Below are positions 1 to 7,500 of a DNA stretch of 32,850 bases, piece by piece. Every line of letters starts with the position of its first letter. The stretch's first letter is position 1. Location of the stretch: assembly GCA_005882335.1 (NCBI GenBank), contig VBAP01000032.1, positions 3,561 through 36,410 on the forward strand. The letters are read 5' to 3'. Both the position numbers and the translations under genes were made by a program. The notes under the pieces are model-generated. The model was not told the DNA's origin, did no database searches, and worked only from the letters and a program-made list of their open reading frames with translations. The DNA comes from Candidatus Segetimicrobium genomatis. Lineage in GTDB: Bacteria; Sysuimicrobiota; Sysuimicrobiia; Sysuimicrobiales; Kaftiobacteriaceae.

Positions 1-523
1 GATCCCCCCGGAGCCCGAGCTCTGTCAACGGCCGGCGGTAGCGGACTCGGGCCACATATGCGGCCAGGGCCAGGAAGAGCATGTTCTGCGCAACCGCAAA
101 CGTGGAGAGTTCGGCAAGCGTCGGCATCTCCTCGACGCCGACGGCCTGGGCGATCACCGGCAGAGAAACCATGAAGACGATCGCGACGCCAACGACTTCC
201 CCAAATCCCCAGGTGTCTGGAAACGCCTCGAAGGTGATGGGATGCCCGCAGTGCAGGCATGCGGCACGATGCCCGAGTGTCCCGCGTCCGCATGAGGGAC
301 AGACCGTGACAGGTCCGACGGGCCGGGCCGCGATGAGGTAGAGCGGTAAGAAAATCGGCAGCGCCACCAGCGTGCCGACCGCCCACACCCAACCTTCCCC
401 GGGACCGCCGGCAAACCGCGCCCGGGCATCCTGCGCTACCCAGGCCGCGGCCGCAGCGGACAGGGCGATGAAGATGACCAGGCCCAGCGGGAATGCCTGC
501 AGCAGCGGGATAGCCAACGACAT
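1..523 (-). CDS. Zinc-ribbon CPBP-type membrane protein, N-terminal part (cut by window edge)
   Basis: Reading the minus strand from the ATG at 523 gives an uninterrupted frame to the window edge. It starts with a hydrophobic helix (MSLAIPLLQAFPLGLVIF), then a second helix ending in PLYLIAARP. A small zinc ribbon follows with two Cys pairs (CPSCGRG, then CLHCG), then two more membrane helices. The fragment ends at a R-R-P-L-T-E-L-G-L-R motif. That order, and especially the ELGLR motif after a helix, is typical of the region before the catalytic part of CPBP (Abi/CAAX protease-like) membrane proteins, whose EE..R and H motifs would lie beyond the edge. A GTG at 550 with AGGA upstream is an alternative start. 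The family call is inference because the catalytic half is missing. Confidence 0.55.
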   Translation of the reverse strand, partial: MSLAIPLLQAFPLGLVIFIALSAAAAAWVAQDARARFAGGPGEGWVWAVGTLVALPIFLPLYLIAARPVGPVTVCPSCGRGTLGHRAACLHCGHPITFEAFPDTWGFGEVVGVAIVFMVSLPVIAQAVGVEEMPTLAELSTFAVAQNMLFLALAAYVARVRYRRPLTELGLRGD

Positions 524-557
524 GGCGCCATGGAGTTCGTCGTGATGCACATGGTGT

Positions 558-632
558 CCTAGGGCCGTACCAACTTGACTGTTGAGTTGCCGCGACACGA
601 TTGACCGGCTTGTCAAGTTGGTCCGGCCTAGG
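558..632. repeat. Palindromic element, GTACCAACTTGA family, copy 1
   Basis: The arm GGGCCGTACCAACTTGAC (562-579) faces GTCAAGTTGGTCCGGCC (612-628), an imperfect 17-bp stem around a 32-nt loop. CCTAGG stands at both ends (558-563 and 627-632). The same arm sequence recurs at 5324-5396, where it interrupts a gene. Here the element lies between the divergent CPBP gene and dnaX. It has no T-run, so it is not a typical terminator. Confidence 0.75.
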
Positions 633-700
633 TCGGAATACGCAAGGAGATGCGAAGGGCCCGGCGAATTGGAGCCTGGAACCCTCTATCGAGGCCTGTG

Positions 701-2395
701 ATGTCCCACGTCTCCTTCTACCGCAAGTGGCGCCCCAAGACATTTGAAGAGATCATCGGCCAGGAGCGGGTCACGCGCACGCTGCAGAACGCGATCCGCA
801 CCAACCGGGTGGTCCATGCCTACTTGTTTGCCGGCCATCGTGGCACGGGCAAGACGACGACGGCGCGCATCCTGGCGAAGGCACTAAACTGTGTGCAGGG
901 TCCGACGCCGACCCCGGACAACGTCTGCCCGAACTGCGAGGCGATCAGCGGCGGGTATTCGATGGATGTCATCGAGATCGATGCCGCCAGCAACCGTGGC
1001 ATTGAGGAGATCCGGGAACTGCGAGATCGCATCCGCCTGGCGCCGACAGAGGGCCGGTACAAGGTCTACATCATCGACGAGGCGCATATGTTGACGACGG
1101 AGGCGGCCAACGCCCTCCTGAAGACACTGGAAGAACCGCCGGCCCATGCCATCCTCGTCCTGGTGACCACGGAACCGCACCGTCTGCCGGCCACGATCCT
1201 ATCCCGCTGCCAGCGGTTCGACTTCCGGCGGGTGTCACAGAAGGAGATCGTCGCCCGGCTCAAACACATCGCAGCCGGAGAGGGATTTGCGATCGACGAC
1301 AGGGCGCTGGCGCTGATCGCCGGCAACGCCGACGGATCGGTGCGCGACGCGGAGTCGATCTTGGATCAGCTGACAGCGTTCGCCGCCGGTCCGATCACGG
1401 CCCGCGACGTCGTTACGGTCCTCGGCGTCGTGGAAGAACAGACCGCCCTGGGATTTGCCGACGCCGTCATCACTCGCGACGTGGCCGGGTGCCTGGCTCT
1501 GGTCAGCCGCGTCGTGGATGAGGGGAAGGATCTCCGCCAGGTGATGCGGACACTGATCGACCACTTCCGCGATCTCCTGGTCGTGAAGACCGGCTCGCGT
1601 GACGCCGACCTCATCGACACCACAGAAGCACGCCTGGCGGCACTGGCGACGCAGGCCGAGCACACTACGATCGAGGATGTCCTCCGCGTGCTGAACATCC
1701 TCTCGGGGACGGAAGGCGAGTCGCGGTGGAGCCCGCAGCCCAGGCTGCTGCTGGAAATTGCACTGATCCGGCTGTGCCGGCCGGAGATGGACCCGACGGT
1801 GGAAGGCCTGCGGGCCCGCGTACAAGCCATTGAACACCGTCTGGGAGGCGCGCCGGACCCGGCGCCGCCCGCATCAGCACCCCCGACCCCAGCGAAGCCC
1901 CCGGAGGTCCCGCGCCGCAGGCCAACACAGTCGCGACCAGCGGGTCAGGAGGATGTCAAAGCCGAAGTGACGGTCGCGTCAGGGGCTGCCGTCGCCACCG
2001 CCGACGCCGAGCCGGCGGGGGTCCCGGTGATGGTGATCGAGGACGTGCGGCGCCAGTGGGGCCGGGTGCTGGAGGAAGTCAAGCGGACGAAGATGTTCTG
2101 CCACGCCTTGCTCATCGAAGGGATGCCGCTGCGGCTGGAAGGCTCAGTGCTGGTCATCGGCCTGCGCAGCGGCTACAACTTCCACGCGGAGAATCTGCAC
2201 CGGCCCGAGAACCGCAGCGTGGTGGAGGGCGCCGTCGAACGGATCTTCCAGCGGCGCCTACGGCTGCAGTGCACCATCTACGATGGCCCTTCGCCGGCCG
2301 TTGAACCCGCAGTTACCGCAGATGGCGATCCACTGGTCACAAAGGCCGCCGAACTCTTCGGAGCTCAGATCCTGGAAGTCAAACCGCTTGAATAA
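701..2395 (+). CDS. dnaX: DNA polymerase III subunit gamma/tau
   Basis: Clamp-loader ATPase subunit that loads the sliding clamp at the replication fork; 564 aa. Walker A GHRGTGKT lies at residues 45-52, Walker B IIDEAH at 124-129, and the SRC arginine-finger motif at 168-170. The zinc knuckle shows Cys64, Cys76 and Cys79, but the position of the usual fourth ligand (73) is Asp, which is unusual. A Pro/Ala-rich linker (about 385-440) precedes the C-terminal tau-like domain. I chose the ATG at 701 (MSHVSFYRKWRP), where homology begins and GAGG sits 6 nt upstream; the frame is open back to 650. No A-AAA-AAG slippery run is visible, so no programmed frameshift product is predicted. It is followed by ybaB and recR, a widely conserved gene order. 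Confidence 0.97.
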   Translation: MSHVSFYRKWRPKTFEEIIGQERVTRTLQNAIRTNRVVHAYLFAGHRGTGKTTTARILAKALNCVQGPTPTPDNVCPNCEAISGGYSMDVIEIDAASNRGIEEIRELRDRIRLAPTEGRYKVYIIDEAHMLTTEAANALLKTLEEPPAHAILVLVTTEPHRLPATILSRCQRFDFRRVSQKEIVARLKHIAAGEGFAIDDRALALIAGNADGSVRDAESILDQLTAFAAGPITARDVVTVLGVVEEQTALGFADAVITRDVAGCLALVSRVVDEGKDLRQVMRTLIDHFRDLLVVKTGSRDADLIDTTEARLAALATQAEHTTIEDVLRVLNILSGTEGESRWSPQPRLLLEIALIRLCRPEMDPTVEGLRARVQAIEHRLGGAPDPAPPASAPPTPAKPPEVPRRRPTQSRPAGQEDVKAEVTVASGAAVATADAEPAGVPVMVIEDVRRQWGRVLEEVKRTKMFCHALLIEGMPLRLEGSVLVIGLRSGYNFHAENLHRPENRSVVEGAVERIFQRRLRLQCTIYDGPSPAVEPAVTADGDPLVTKAAELFGAQILEVKPLE

Positions 2396-2396
2396 C

Positions 2397-2479
2397 GGGA
2401 CCCGGGGACCAGGAGACCAGGGGACCATGCCTGCAACACGCGTCAGCCTGGTCCCTTGGTTCCCTGGTCCCTTGGTCCC
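2397..2479. repeat. Paired octad array A1 (unit GGGACCAG, period 8)
   Basis: Left arm 2397-2427 is three octads plus 7 nt (GGGACCCG, GGGACCAG, GAGACCAG, GGGACCA). The right arm 2449-2479, read as its complement, is GGGACCAA, GGGACCAG, GGAACCAA, GGGACCA. The two 31-nt arms match at 26 of 31 positions, so they can form a long hairpin around a loop of about 20 nt. It fills the gap between dnaX and ybaB inside the operon and has no T-run after it. Confidence 0.9.
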
Positions 2480-2496
2480 GTAGTTGGAGTTCCGGT

Positions 2497-2811
2497 ATGC
2501 GTGACCTTGGCAAGATGATGAAACAAGTCCAGAAGCTGCAGCAGGACGTGACCAGGCTGCAGGAGGAGCTGAAGGCGGAACGCGTGGAGGCCACTGCGGG
2601 AGGTGGGGTGGTACGCGCGATCGCCAACGGCCACGGCGAACTCCAGGAGATCACGATCGACCCGTCGGTCGTGAATCCTTCCGACGTCGGTCTGCTCCAG
2701 GACCTCGTCGTGGCTGCCGTCGGCGAGGCGCAGCGCCTGGCCAAGCAAAAAGCTGAAGAGCGGATGCGAGGGCTCACCGGAGGCCTCCCGCTGCCGCCCG
2801 GCCTGATTTGA
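2497..2811 (+). CDS. ybaB: YbaB/EbfC family nucleoid-associated protein
   Basis: Small dimeric DNA-binding protein of the YbaB/EbfC family, 104 aa, the family's usual length. It starts with the expected amphipathic coiled-coil helix ([20 protein letters not shown]). The conserved core follows ([20 protein letters not shown], then DPSVV), then a helix rich in Ala/Glu/Lys, and a Gly/Pro-rich tail ending LPPGLI. TTGGAG lies 7 nt before the ATG at 2497. It sits between dnaX and recR, the standard location, suggesting a role linked to replication or recombination; its exact function in this family remains loosely defined. Confidence 0.93.
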   Translation: MRDLGKMMKQVQKLQQDVTRLQEELKAERVEATAGGGVVRAIANGHGELQEITIDPSVVNPSDVGLLQDLVVAAVGEAQRLAKQKAEERMRGLTGGLPLPPGLI

Positions 2812-2820
2812 ACGAAACTA

Positions 2821-2911
2821 CGGGATCCGGGAGCAGGGATCAGGGATCCGAAACTGCAAGAAGCACCCGGAGACGTTGTGTCGGATCCCTAATCCCGGCT
2901 CCCTGATCCCG
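2821..2911. repeat. Paired heptad array A2 (unit GGGATCA/C, period 7)
   Basis: Left arm 2821-2851 reads GGGATCC, GGGAGCA, GGGATCA, GGGATCC after an initial C. The complement of the right arm 2881-2911 reads GGGATCA, GGGAGCC, GGGATTA, GGGATCC. The arms match at 28 of 31 positions and are separated by 29 nt. The odd unit (GGGAGC) is second in both arms, so the arms correspond unit by unit. It fills the ybaB-recR gap and ends 15 nt before the recR start. Confidence 0.9.
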
Positions 2912-2926
2912 CAGTCGTCTTTAACC

Positions 2927-3520
2927 ATGTACGCTGAGCCTCTCGCCCGATTGATCGAAGAGCTCTCCAAGATGCCGACGGTAGGGCCAAAGACCGCCCA
3001 GCGGCTGGCCTTCTACATCCTGCGCATGCCGAAGGAGGATGCCGCGCAGCTCAGCCAGGCGATCCTGGATGCCAAGGCCAAGATTCACTACTGCAGCAAC
3101 TGTTTCCACATTACCGATGTCGACCCGTGCGCGATCTGCACCAACGCGTCACGGACGCACGACGTCATCTGCGTGGTGGAAGATCCTCGGGATGTCCTGG
3201 CTATGGAGCGCACTCGAGAGTATCGTGGACTGTACCACGTGCTGCACGGTGCGATCTCGCCGTTGGACGGCATCGGCCCCGACGACCTGAAAATCGCCGA
3301 GCTCCTGACTCGCTTGAAGGACGGGGACGTCGCCGAAGTCATCGTGGCCACCAACCCTCGGGTAGAGGGGGAAGCGACCGCGATATACCTCGCCAAGATC
3401 ATCAAGCCTCTGGGGATCAAAGTCACCCGCATCGCCCACGGCCTGCCGGTCGGCGGGGACCTGGAGTACGCCGACGAGGTCACCCTGGCCAAGGCGCTCG
3501 AGGGCCGGAGGGAGATGTGA
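2927..3520 (+). CDS. recR: Recombination protein RecR
   Basis: Recombination mediator that acts with RecO (and RecF) to load RecA on gaps; 197 aa, close to the usual 198-200. In order: helix-hairpin-helix region ([16 protein letters not shown], residues 17-32), a four-Cys zinc finger (Cys56, 59, 68, 71), a Toprim domain with the acidic residue in ICVVEDPRD (Glu85) and the [16 protein letters not shown] block, and the C-terminal motif [17 protein letters not shown]. The frame is open upstream to 2876, but that extension is only translated repeat sequence. The ATG at 2927 ([13 protein letters not shown]) fits the family start. No clear Shine-Dalgarno precedes it, since the array arm ends at 2911. 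Confidence 0.97.
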   Translation: MYAEPLARLIEELSKMPTVGPKTAQRLAFYILRMPKEDAAQLSQAILDAKAKIHYCSNCFHITDVDPCAICTNASRTHDVICVVEDPRDVLAMERTREYRGLYHVLHGAISPLDGIGPDDLKIAELLTRLKDGDVAEVIVATNPRVEGEATAIYLAKIIKPLGIKVTRIAHGLPVGGDLEYADEVTLAKALEGRREM

Positions 3521-3575
3521 CCAGCGACTGTCTCGCTGCAGCGCCGGGAAACCTACTGGTAGGAAGCTTACATTT

Positions 3576-3735
3576 GTCATCGCGAGCCCCGAAGGGGCGT
3601 GGCGATCTCCTGCTTACGAGGAGATTGCTTCGGCCCTACGGGCCTCGCAATGACTGATCATAAGCCGATTGCGAGCGCAGCGAAGCAATCTCGTTCTGCT
3701 TGGAGATTGCTTCGTCGCTTCGCTCCTCGCAATGA
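3576..3735. repeat. Dispersed repeat GTCATTGCGAG, two adjacent copies
   Basis: Copy 1 is 3576-3654 and copy 2 about 3667-3735. Each is an inverted repeat: a GTCAT(T/C)GCGAG end, an internal GAAGCAATCTC / GAGATTGCTTC palindrome, and a CTCGCAATGAC end. It fills most of the 274-bp gap between recR and the next gene. Further copies lie at 5970-6074 and 17922-18038. Repeats of this type occur widely in bacterial genomes; the long ORF reading through copy 2 (from 3669) is not coding before 3795. Confidence 0.9.
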
Positions 3736-3794
3736 CAGGCAGGGTTGCGAGTCAACAAAATCATAGCGTATACTGGCGTTTGAGGCGTCCGGGA

Positions 3795-4265
3795 ATGGAT
3801 TTCCATAGTCCGACGTACGGCAAACTCAGCTTCCGCCAGATGTTTGGCAGTCTGGTTGGCTACATGAGCGAGGAGCCCGACCAGCAATACCACCTGATCA
3901 TCGGGACCGACTCTCTGCTCAGCGACCGGACCTGTTTCGTGACCGCCGTGATCGTCCACCGCGTTGGTCACGGCGGCCGGTATTTCTACCGGAAGATGTT
4001 CAACCGCAAAATGGAAAGCCTGCGGCAGCGGATCCTTTTCGAAACGTCCCTCAGCCTGGAAACCGCCGGGCTTCTCAGCGCGGAGCTCTCCCGGAACGGT
4101 CACTCCGAACTTCCGGTGGAGATCCACCTCGACGTCGGGCCCAACGGGGACACCAAGCGGATCATCCGCGAGGTCGTGGGCATGGTAACCGGATCAGGCT
4201 ATCTCGCGGTCACCAAGCCCGATGCGTACGGGGCGAGCAAGGTAGCAGATAAGCACTCGAAGTAG
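3795..4265 (+). CDS. YkuK family (DUF458) RNase H-like protein
   Basis: Protein of 156 aa resembling the YkuK/DUF458 family, a small RNase H-fold group of unproven function. Visible features: an N-terminal MDFHSPTYGKLSF block, a beta-strand with the acidic motif HLIIGTDS (candidate first carboxylate of an RNase H-like site), a strand-rich FVTAVIVHR region, a long helix with RILFETSLSLE, a strand IHLDVGPNGDTK with another Asp, and the C-terminal GYLAVTKPDAYGASKVADKHSK typical of the family. I chose the ATG at 3795 because residues encoded upstream come from the dispersed repeat; GAGG lies 9 nt before it. It is convergent with the spermidine synthase-like gene. Activity is inference. Confidence 0.8.
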   Translation: MDFHSPTYGKLSFRQMFGSLVGYMSEEPDQQYHLIIGTDSLLSDRTCFVTAVIVHRVGHGGRYFYRKMFNRKMESLRQRILFETSLSLETAGLLSAELSRNGHSELPVEIHLDVGPNGDTKRIIREVVGMVTGSGYLAVTKPDAYGASKVADKHSK

Positions 4266-4271
4266 AGACTG

Positions 4272-4357
4272 CGCGTACATAGCGAACGAGGCGAACATAG
4301 CGAACATAGAAGAGTCCTTGTTCGCCGTGTTCGCTTTGTTCGCTGTGTTAGCTCTGC
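4272..4357. repeat. Paired nonad array A3 (unit ATAGCGAAC, period 9)
   Basis: Left arm about 4272-4309 contains ATAGCGAAC, GAGGCGAAC, ATAGCGAAC. The complement of the right arm about 4318-4357 contains ACAGCGAAC, AAAGCGAAC, ACGGCGAAC. The loop is very short. It fills the whole gap between two convergent genes, where a bidirectional terminator might be expected, but neither strand shows a T-run after the stem. Confidence 0.88.
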
Positions 4358-4361
4358 TCCT

Positions 4362-5360
4362 TCAGCGTCGTTCGGGTTCCCACCCGTACACCGGCAGGAT
4401 ATCCACCGGGGCGTAGTCGTCGGTGAGAAGCGGCACATCTCCGGATGCGATCGATTGCTCGTAGTAATCGCGCATGAACGATCTTGTCACTAGTTCGGGG
4501 AGGCTCTTCCCCCGCAGCAGGACCTCCAGCCTAGCCCCCAGCGTCTGGCGCCTGATGCCAGGCGTCTGGGTGGCGAACAGGAGAATCGTGCGCGTGGTCT
4601 CCTCTTCCTTACCCAGGGAGAAACCCACGGGGAAGAGGTACAGGCCGGTAAACTCCGCGGCGTACGTCTTGTAGATAGCCCGGAACAGCTTGCTGTTCGG
4701 GCCGCCGAGGGCGCCGACAATGTTCGCCACGACCACTCCGCCGGGGGTCAGCTTGGCCTTCACCTGCTGGAAGAACTCTCGCGTGACGAGATGGAACGGG
4801 ATCCCTTCGGCAAAGTAGGCATCCATAAGAATGACATCGTAGAGACCTTCGGTGCGGCGCACATACTGGCGGCCATCCTGGACGATGATGCGGTGGCGGG
4901 GACCCTCGGGGACGGCAAAATACTGCCTGGCCACGTCGACCACCACGGGATCGAGTTCCACCGAGTCCACCAGCACCTGCGGGTAGCTCCGCAGGAAGCT
5001 CTTGGGGATCGAACCGGCTCCCAACCCCACTACCAGCATGCGCTGGATGCTCGGGGTAAACAACCACGCCAGGTGCACATAGTCCGTGTACCGCAGCGGA
5101 CTGATCGTCGGATCCTTCAACAACATCCCGCCCTGTAGCGAGCGGTCAAACCGCAAGTACCGCCACGACGCATCCTCGTGCACCCGGATGCGATGATACA
5201 CGGAGTCCTTCTCGAGCAGGATGCGGGAGATGCCGACAGTCTGTGCCGCGGCGCCGACCGCCAGCAATACGACAAGCGTGACGGCCACCGCCGCCCTGGC
5301 TACCCGGATCGCATGGCGACCCAGCCCCGTACCAACTTGATGCGCCGTACGCAGCATCAC
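4362..5360 (-). pseudogene. Spermidine synthase-like half of an interrupted MFS-spermidine synthase fusion
   Basis: This frame (332 aa from the GTG at 5360) holds a membrane helix (about residues 20-40) and then a class I methyltransferase-fold domain like spermidine synthase. Landmarks are the VYHRIRVHEDASWRYLRFD block, the SAM-type motif MLVVGLGAGSIP, the acidic VDSVELDPVVV, and YDVILMDAYF. It is in the same reading frame as the upstream transporter-like half (5364-5954). Only one TGA codon (5364-5366), inside a palindromic element, separates them. Fused proteins of this type normally run about 500 residues, which matches the two halves together. The GTG/ATG used to restart lies inside the element and has no good Shine-Dalgarno, so the half may be poorly expressed. 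Polyamine synthesis cannot be assumed, because many fused members have unknown substrates. Confidence 0.7.
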
Positions 5361-5399
5361 GTCTCAGCCCCTAGCTGACCAAGTTTGGTACGGGGCCAG
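5321..5399. mobile_element. Palindromic element, GTACCAACTTGA family, copy 2, inside a gene
   Basis: The arm GCCCCGTACCAACTTGA (5324-5340) faces a complementary arm ending GTTTGGTACGGGGC (5383-5396). CCAG lies on both sides (5321-5324 and 5396-5399) like a 4-nt target duplication. The distance between these direct repeats is 75 nt, a multiple of three. The element brings an in-frame TGA (5364-5366 on the minus strand) and then GTG-ATG (5360-5355), splitting the host gene into two ORFs. Copy 1 is at 558-632. No transposase is present, so it would be non-autonomous. Confidence 0.72.
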
Positions 5400-5954
5400 C
5401 AACCAGGAGAACACCAGGAGCGCGCCTCCCAGCGAGTAAAGGATCGCGCGTACCCCCATCGTGGGGATCAACACGAAGGCGGTTAGCAACGTACCGGCGA
5501 TGCTCCCGGCGGTGGAGATCGCATACAGGACGCCGGCGGTATTGCCAACGGTGGCAAGATTAGTGGCGGCCAGCTTGATCGCAAACGGCGACGTCATACC
5601 CAGGAGCAGACTTGGCAGCACGAATAGTACGACCGACGCGAGCAGGGGACTGGCGCGCGGCCCAAGGTCCCAGGCCGAGAACGTTTCCAGGATGGAGCGG
5701 GACACCAGCGGCAGGACAAGGATCAGCACACCGGCCGCCGCGAGGGCGAGGGCCAGCGCACCGGCCCGGGGCCACCGGTCTGCAGCAACCCCGCCGAAGT
5801 AGTACCCCGCGCTGAGCGCGGCCAGAAAGATGCTGATCAGGCTGCCCCAGACGTAGACGGAACTCCCGAAATAGGGGGCCAGGATCCGGCTGCCAACAAT
5901 CTCGAGCGCCATGAGGACGGCGCCGGCGCCGAAGACGACGATGCGGAGTGTCAC
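5364..5954 (-). pseudogene. MFS-like membrane half of an interrupted MFS-spermidine synthase fusion
   Basis: This 196-aa reading frame starts at the GTG at 5954 with a strong AGGAGG five nt upstream. It encodes about six membrane helices. The N-terminus matches the typical fused family start: a first helix, then the EIVGSRILAPYFGSS motif, then a second helix with SAGYYFGG and AADRWPR. The GMTSPFAIKLA loop follows later. The last residues (PYQTWSARG) are encoded by the palindromic element and the frame stops at a TGA inside it. The downstream frame is in phase, so excision or readthrough would restore one protein of about 500 residues. It could still function as a stand-alone membrane protein. 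Confidence 0.7.
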
Positions 5955-5969
5955 GATTTCCTCCTGAGT

Positions 5970-6074
5970 GTCATCGCGAGCGCAGCGAAGCGATCTCCTT
6001 TCAGACGGAGATTGCCACGGGGCTTCGCCCCTCGCAACGGGGGATTGCCACGGCGCTGCGCGCCTCGCAATGAC
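5970..6074. repeat. Dispersed repeat GTCATTGCGAG, copy with duplicated right half
   Basis: It begins GTCATCGCGAGCGCAGCGAAG and ends CTCGCAATGAC, with the internal GGAGATTGCCACGG block present twice in succession. So this copy carries an extra right half. It fills the gap between serS and the membrane-protein gene, both on the minus strand. Confidence 0.88.
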
Positions 6075-6086
6075 TGACGGTGGAAA

Positions 6087-7358
6087 CTACCGGGCCGTGG
6101 TAATGACCTTCATCCCGTTCATATAGGGGACGAGTGCGTCCGGCACCCGGATGGTTCCATCCTTCTGCTGACAATTTTCCAAGATGGCGACCAGGGCGCG
6201 GCTGGTGGCCACCGCAGTTCCGTTAAGGGTATGCGCATACGCCGTGCCTTTCGCGCGCCGCACGCGAATCCCCAGCCGCCGGGCCTGAAAGTCGGTGCAG
6301 TTGCTGATCGACGACGTTTCTCCATACTCTCCTCTGGCCGGCATCCAGGTCTCCACGTCATACGTCTTGGCAGAGGGAGCGCTGGTGTCGCCGCCGCAGA
6401 CCGCCACGACCCGGTGGTGCAGCCCGAGCTGCTGCAGCAGTCGTTCGTGCAGGGACACCAGGTACTCGTGCTCTTTCCAGGACGCGTCGGGGACCGTGAA
6501 TGAGAACATCTCCAACTTGTCAAACTGGTGCACGCGGTAGATGCCTCTGACGTCCTTCCCATAGCTCCCCGCTTCTCGGCGGAAGCACCACGAGATGCCG
6601 GCCAGGCGCAGTGGAAGCTGCGCCTCGTCGAGCGTTTCCTCCTTGTGCATCCCGGCCAGCGCCTGCTCAGAGGTTCCAATAAGCGCCAAATCTTCACCGA
6701 CGATCCGGTACACCTGGTGCTCGTCCAGTTCCGCCCCTCCCCAAGCCCCAGTGATAATCTCTGGGCGTACCAGCACGGGGGTAATCACCGGCGTAAATCC
6801 CTGCGCCAGCAGCAGGTCCATCCCCAACCGTATCAGGGCCTGCTCCAGCAGCACGCCGGCGCCGCGCAGATAGTAGAAGCGCGAACCGCTCACCTTGGCC
6901 CCACGTTCCATGTCCAGGATGCCCAGCCGCGTTCCTATGTCCACATGATCGAGTGGTTTGAAATCCAGCCGCGGCTTCTCACCCCAATGCCGCAGGGGCA
7001 CGTTCTCGGATGCATCCTCCCCCGGTGGCACGCTCTCGTGCGGGAGGTTAGGCAGTTCCAGGAGCGCGCGTTGCAAGGCCGCCTCAACTTCCCGCAGCTG
7101 CGGCTCCAAGGATTTCAAGCTGGTCGAGATCTCACGCATCGCCGCGATGCGCTGCTCGCGCCCTTCACCTTTCAACTTCGGGATCTCCCCCGAGGCGCGA
7201 TTCTGCTCGGCCCGCAGGCGCTCGACCTCCTGCACCACCTCGCGCCGCCGGCGGTCAATCTCCAGCACACGGTCGACCATCCCTGGGTCGCGGTGCTTCT
7301 TGAGGATGCCGGCCTTAACGACCTCCGGGTTGTCGCGGATCAGTTTGAGATCAAGCAT
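6087..7358 (-). CDS. serS: Serine-tRNA ligase
   Basis: Class II aminoacyl-tRNA synthetase that charges tRNA-Ser (and tRNA-Sec with serine); 423 aa, normal length. The N-terminal tRNA-binding arm (about residues 1-105) begins MLDLKLIRDNPEVV and forms a long charged coiled coil. The catalytic domain shows motif 2 (CFRREAGSYGKDVRGIYRVH) followed by FDKLEMF, the YDVETWMPARGEYGE region, SISNCTDFQARR, and motif 3 (GTAVATSRALVAILENCQ). The start is the ATG at 7358; the preceding Shine-Dalgarno is weak. Charging tRNA-Sec is relevant here because selD, with its own selenocysteine codon, lies about 1 kb away. It is downstream of the LysR-archease gene on the same strand. Confidence 0.97.
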   Translation of the reverse strand: MLDLKLIRDNPEVVKAGILKKHRDPGMVDRVLEIDRRRREVVQEVERLRAEQNRASGEIPKLKGEGREQRIAAMREISTSLKSLEPQLREVEAALQRALLELPNLPHESVPPGEDASENVPLRHWGEKPRLDFKPLDHVDIGTRLGILDMERGAKVSGSRFYYLRGAGVLLEQALIRLGMDLLLAQGFTPVITPVLVRPEIITGAWGGAELDEHQVYRIVGEDLALIGTSEQALAGMHKEETLDEAQLPLRLAGISWCFRREAGSYGKDVRGIYRVHQFDKLEMFSFTVPDASWKEHEYLVSLHERLLQQLGLHHRVVAVCGGDTSAPSAKTYDVETWMPARGEYGETSSISNCTDFQARRLGIRVRRAKGTAYAHTLNGTAVATSRALVAILENCQQKDGTIRVPDALVPYMNGMKVITTAR

Positions 7359-7377
7359 GCCACCGTGAGACTACCCC

Positions 7378-7455
7378 GTGATTCGTGATTCGTGCTTCGT
7401 GCTTCGCCAGTTACGAGATGTTTTGCCGCGTTCCCGCGTTCCCCTGTTCCCGCGC
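7378..7455. repeat. Two unpaired arrays: GTGATTC heptads and CGCGTTCC octads
   Basis: At 7378-7405 are four heptads (GTGATTC twice, GTGCTTC twice). At 7427-7455 are octads CGCGTTCC, CGCGTTCC, CCTGTTCC, CGCG. I see no complementary arm for either in this gap, so these look like single arms of two different families lying side by side between serS and the LysR-archease gene. The heptad family recurs at 8261-8399 and the octad family at 9479-9514 and 21733-21773. Confidence 0.8.
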
Positions 7456-7500
7456 ACCGCCCCGAGCCGGCGACGCCGGCGTGGGGGTTCCCGCACCCTT

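Noticed and set aside
701..2395. Programmed frameshift producing a short gamma form of DnaX
   Set aside because: No slippery A-rich heptamer or following stem with the right layout is visible in the gene.
3669..3794. N-terminal extension of the YkuK-like protein (MRAQRSNLVLL..)
   Set aside because: It is translation of the dispersed GTCATTGCGAG repeat. Family homology starts at 3795.
5364..5366. UGA between the two halves of the MFS-spermidine synthase as a selenocysteine codon
   Set aside because: It falls in the loop of an inserted palindrome, not at a conserved Cys position, and no SECIS-like hairpin follows at the right distance.
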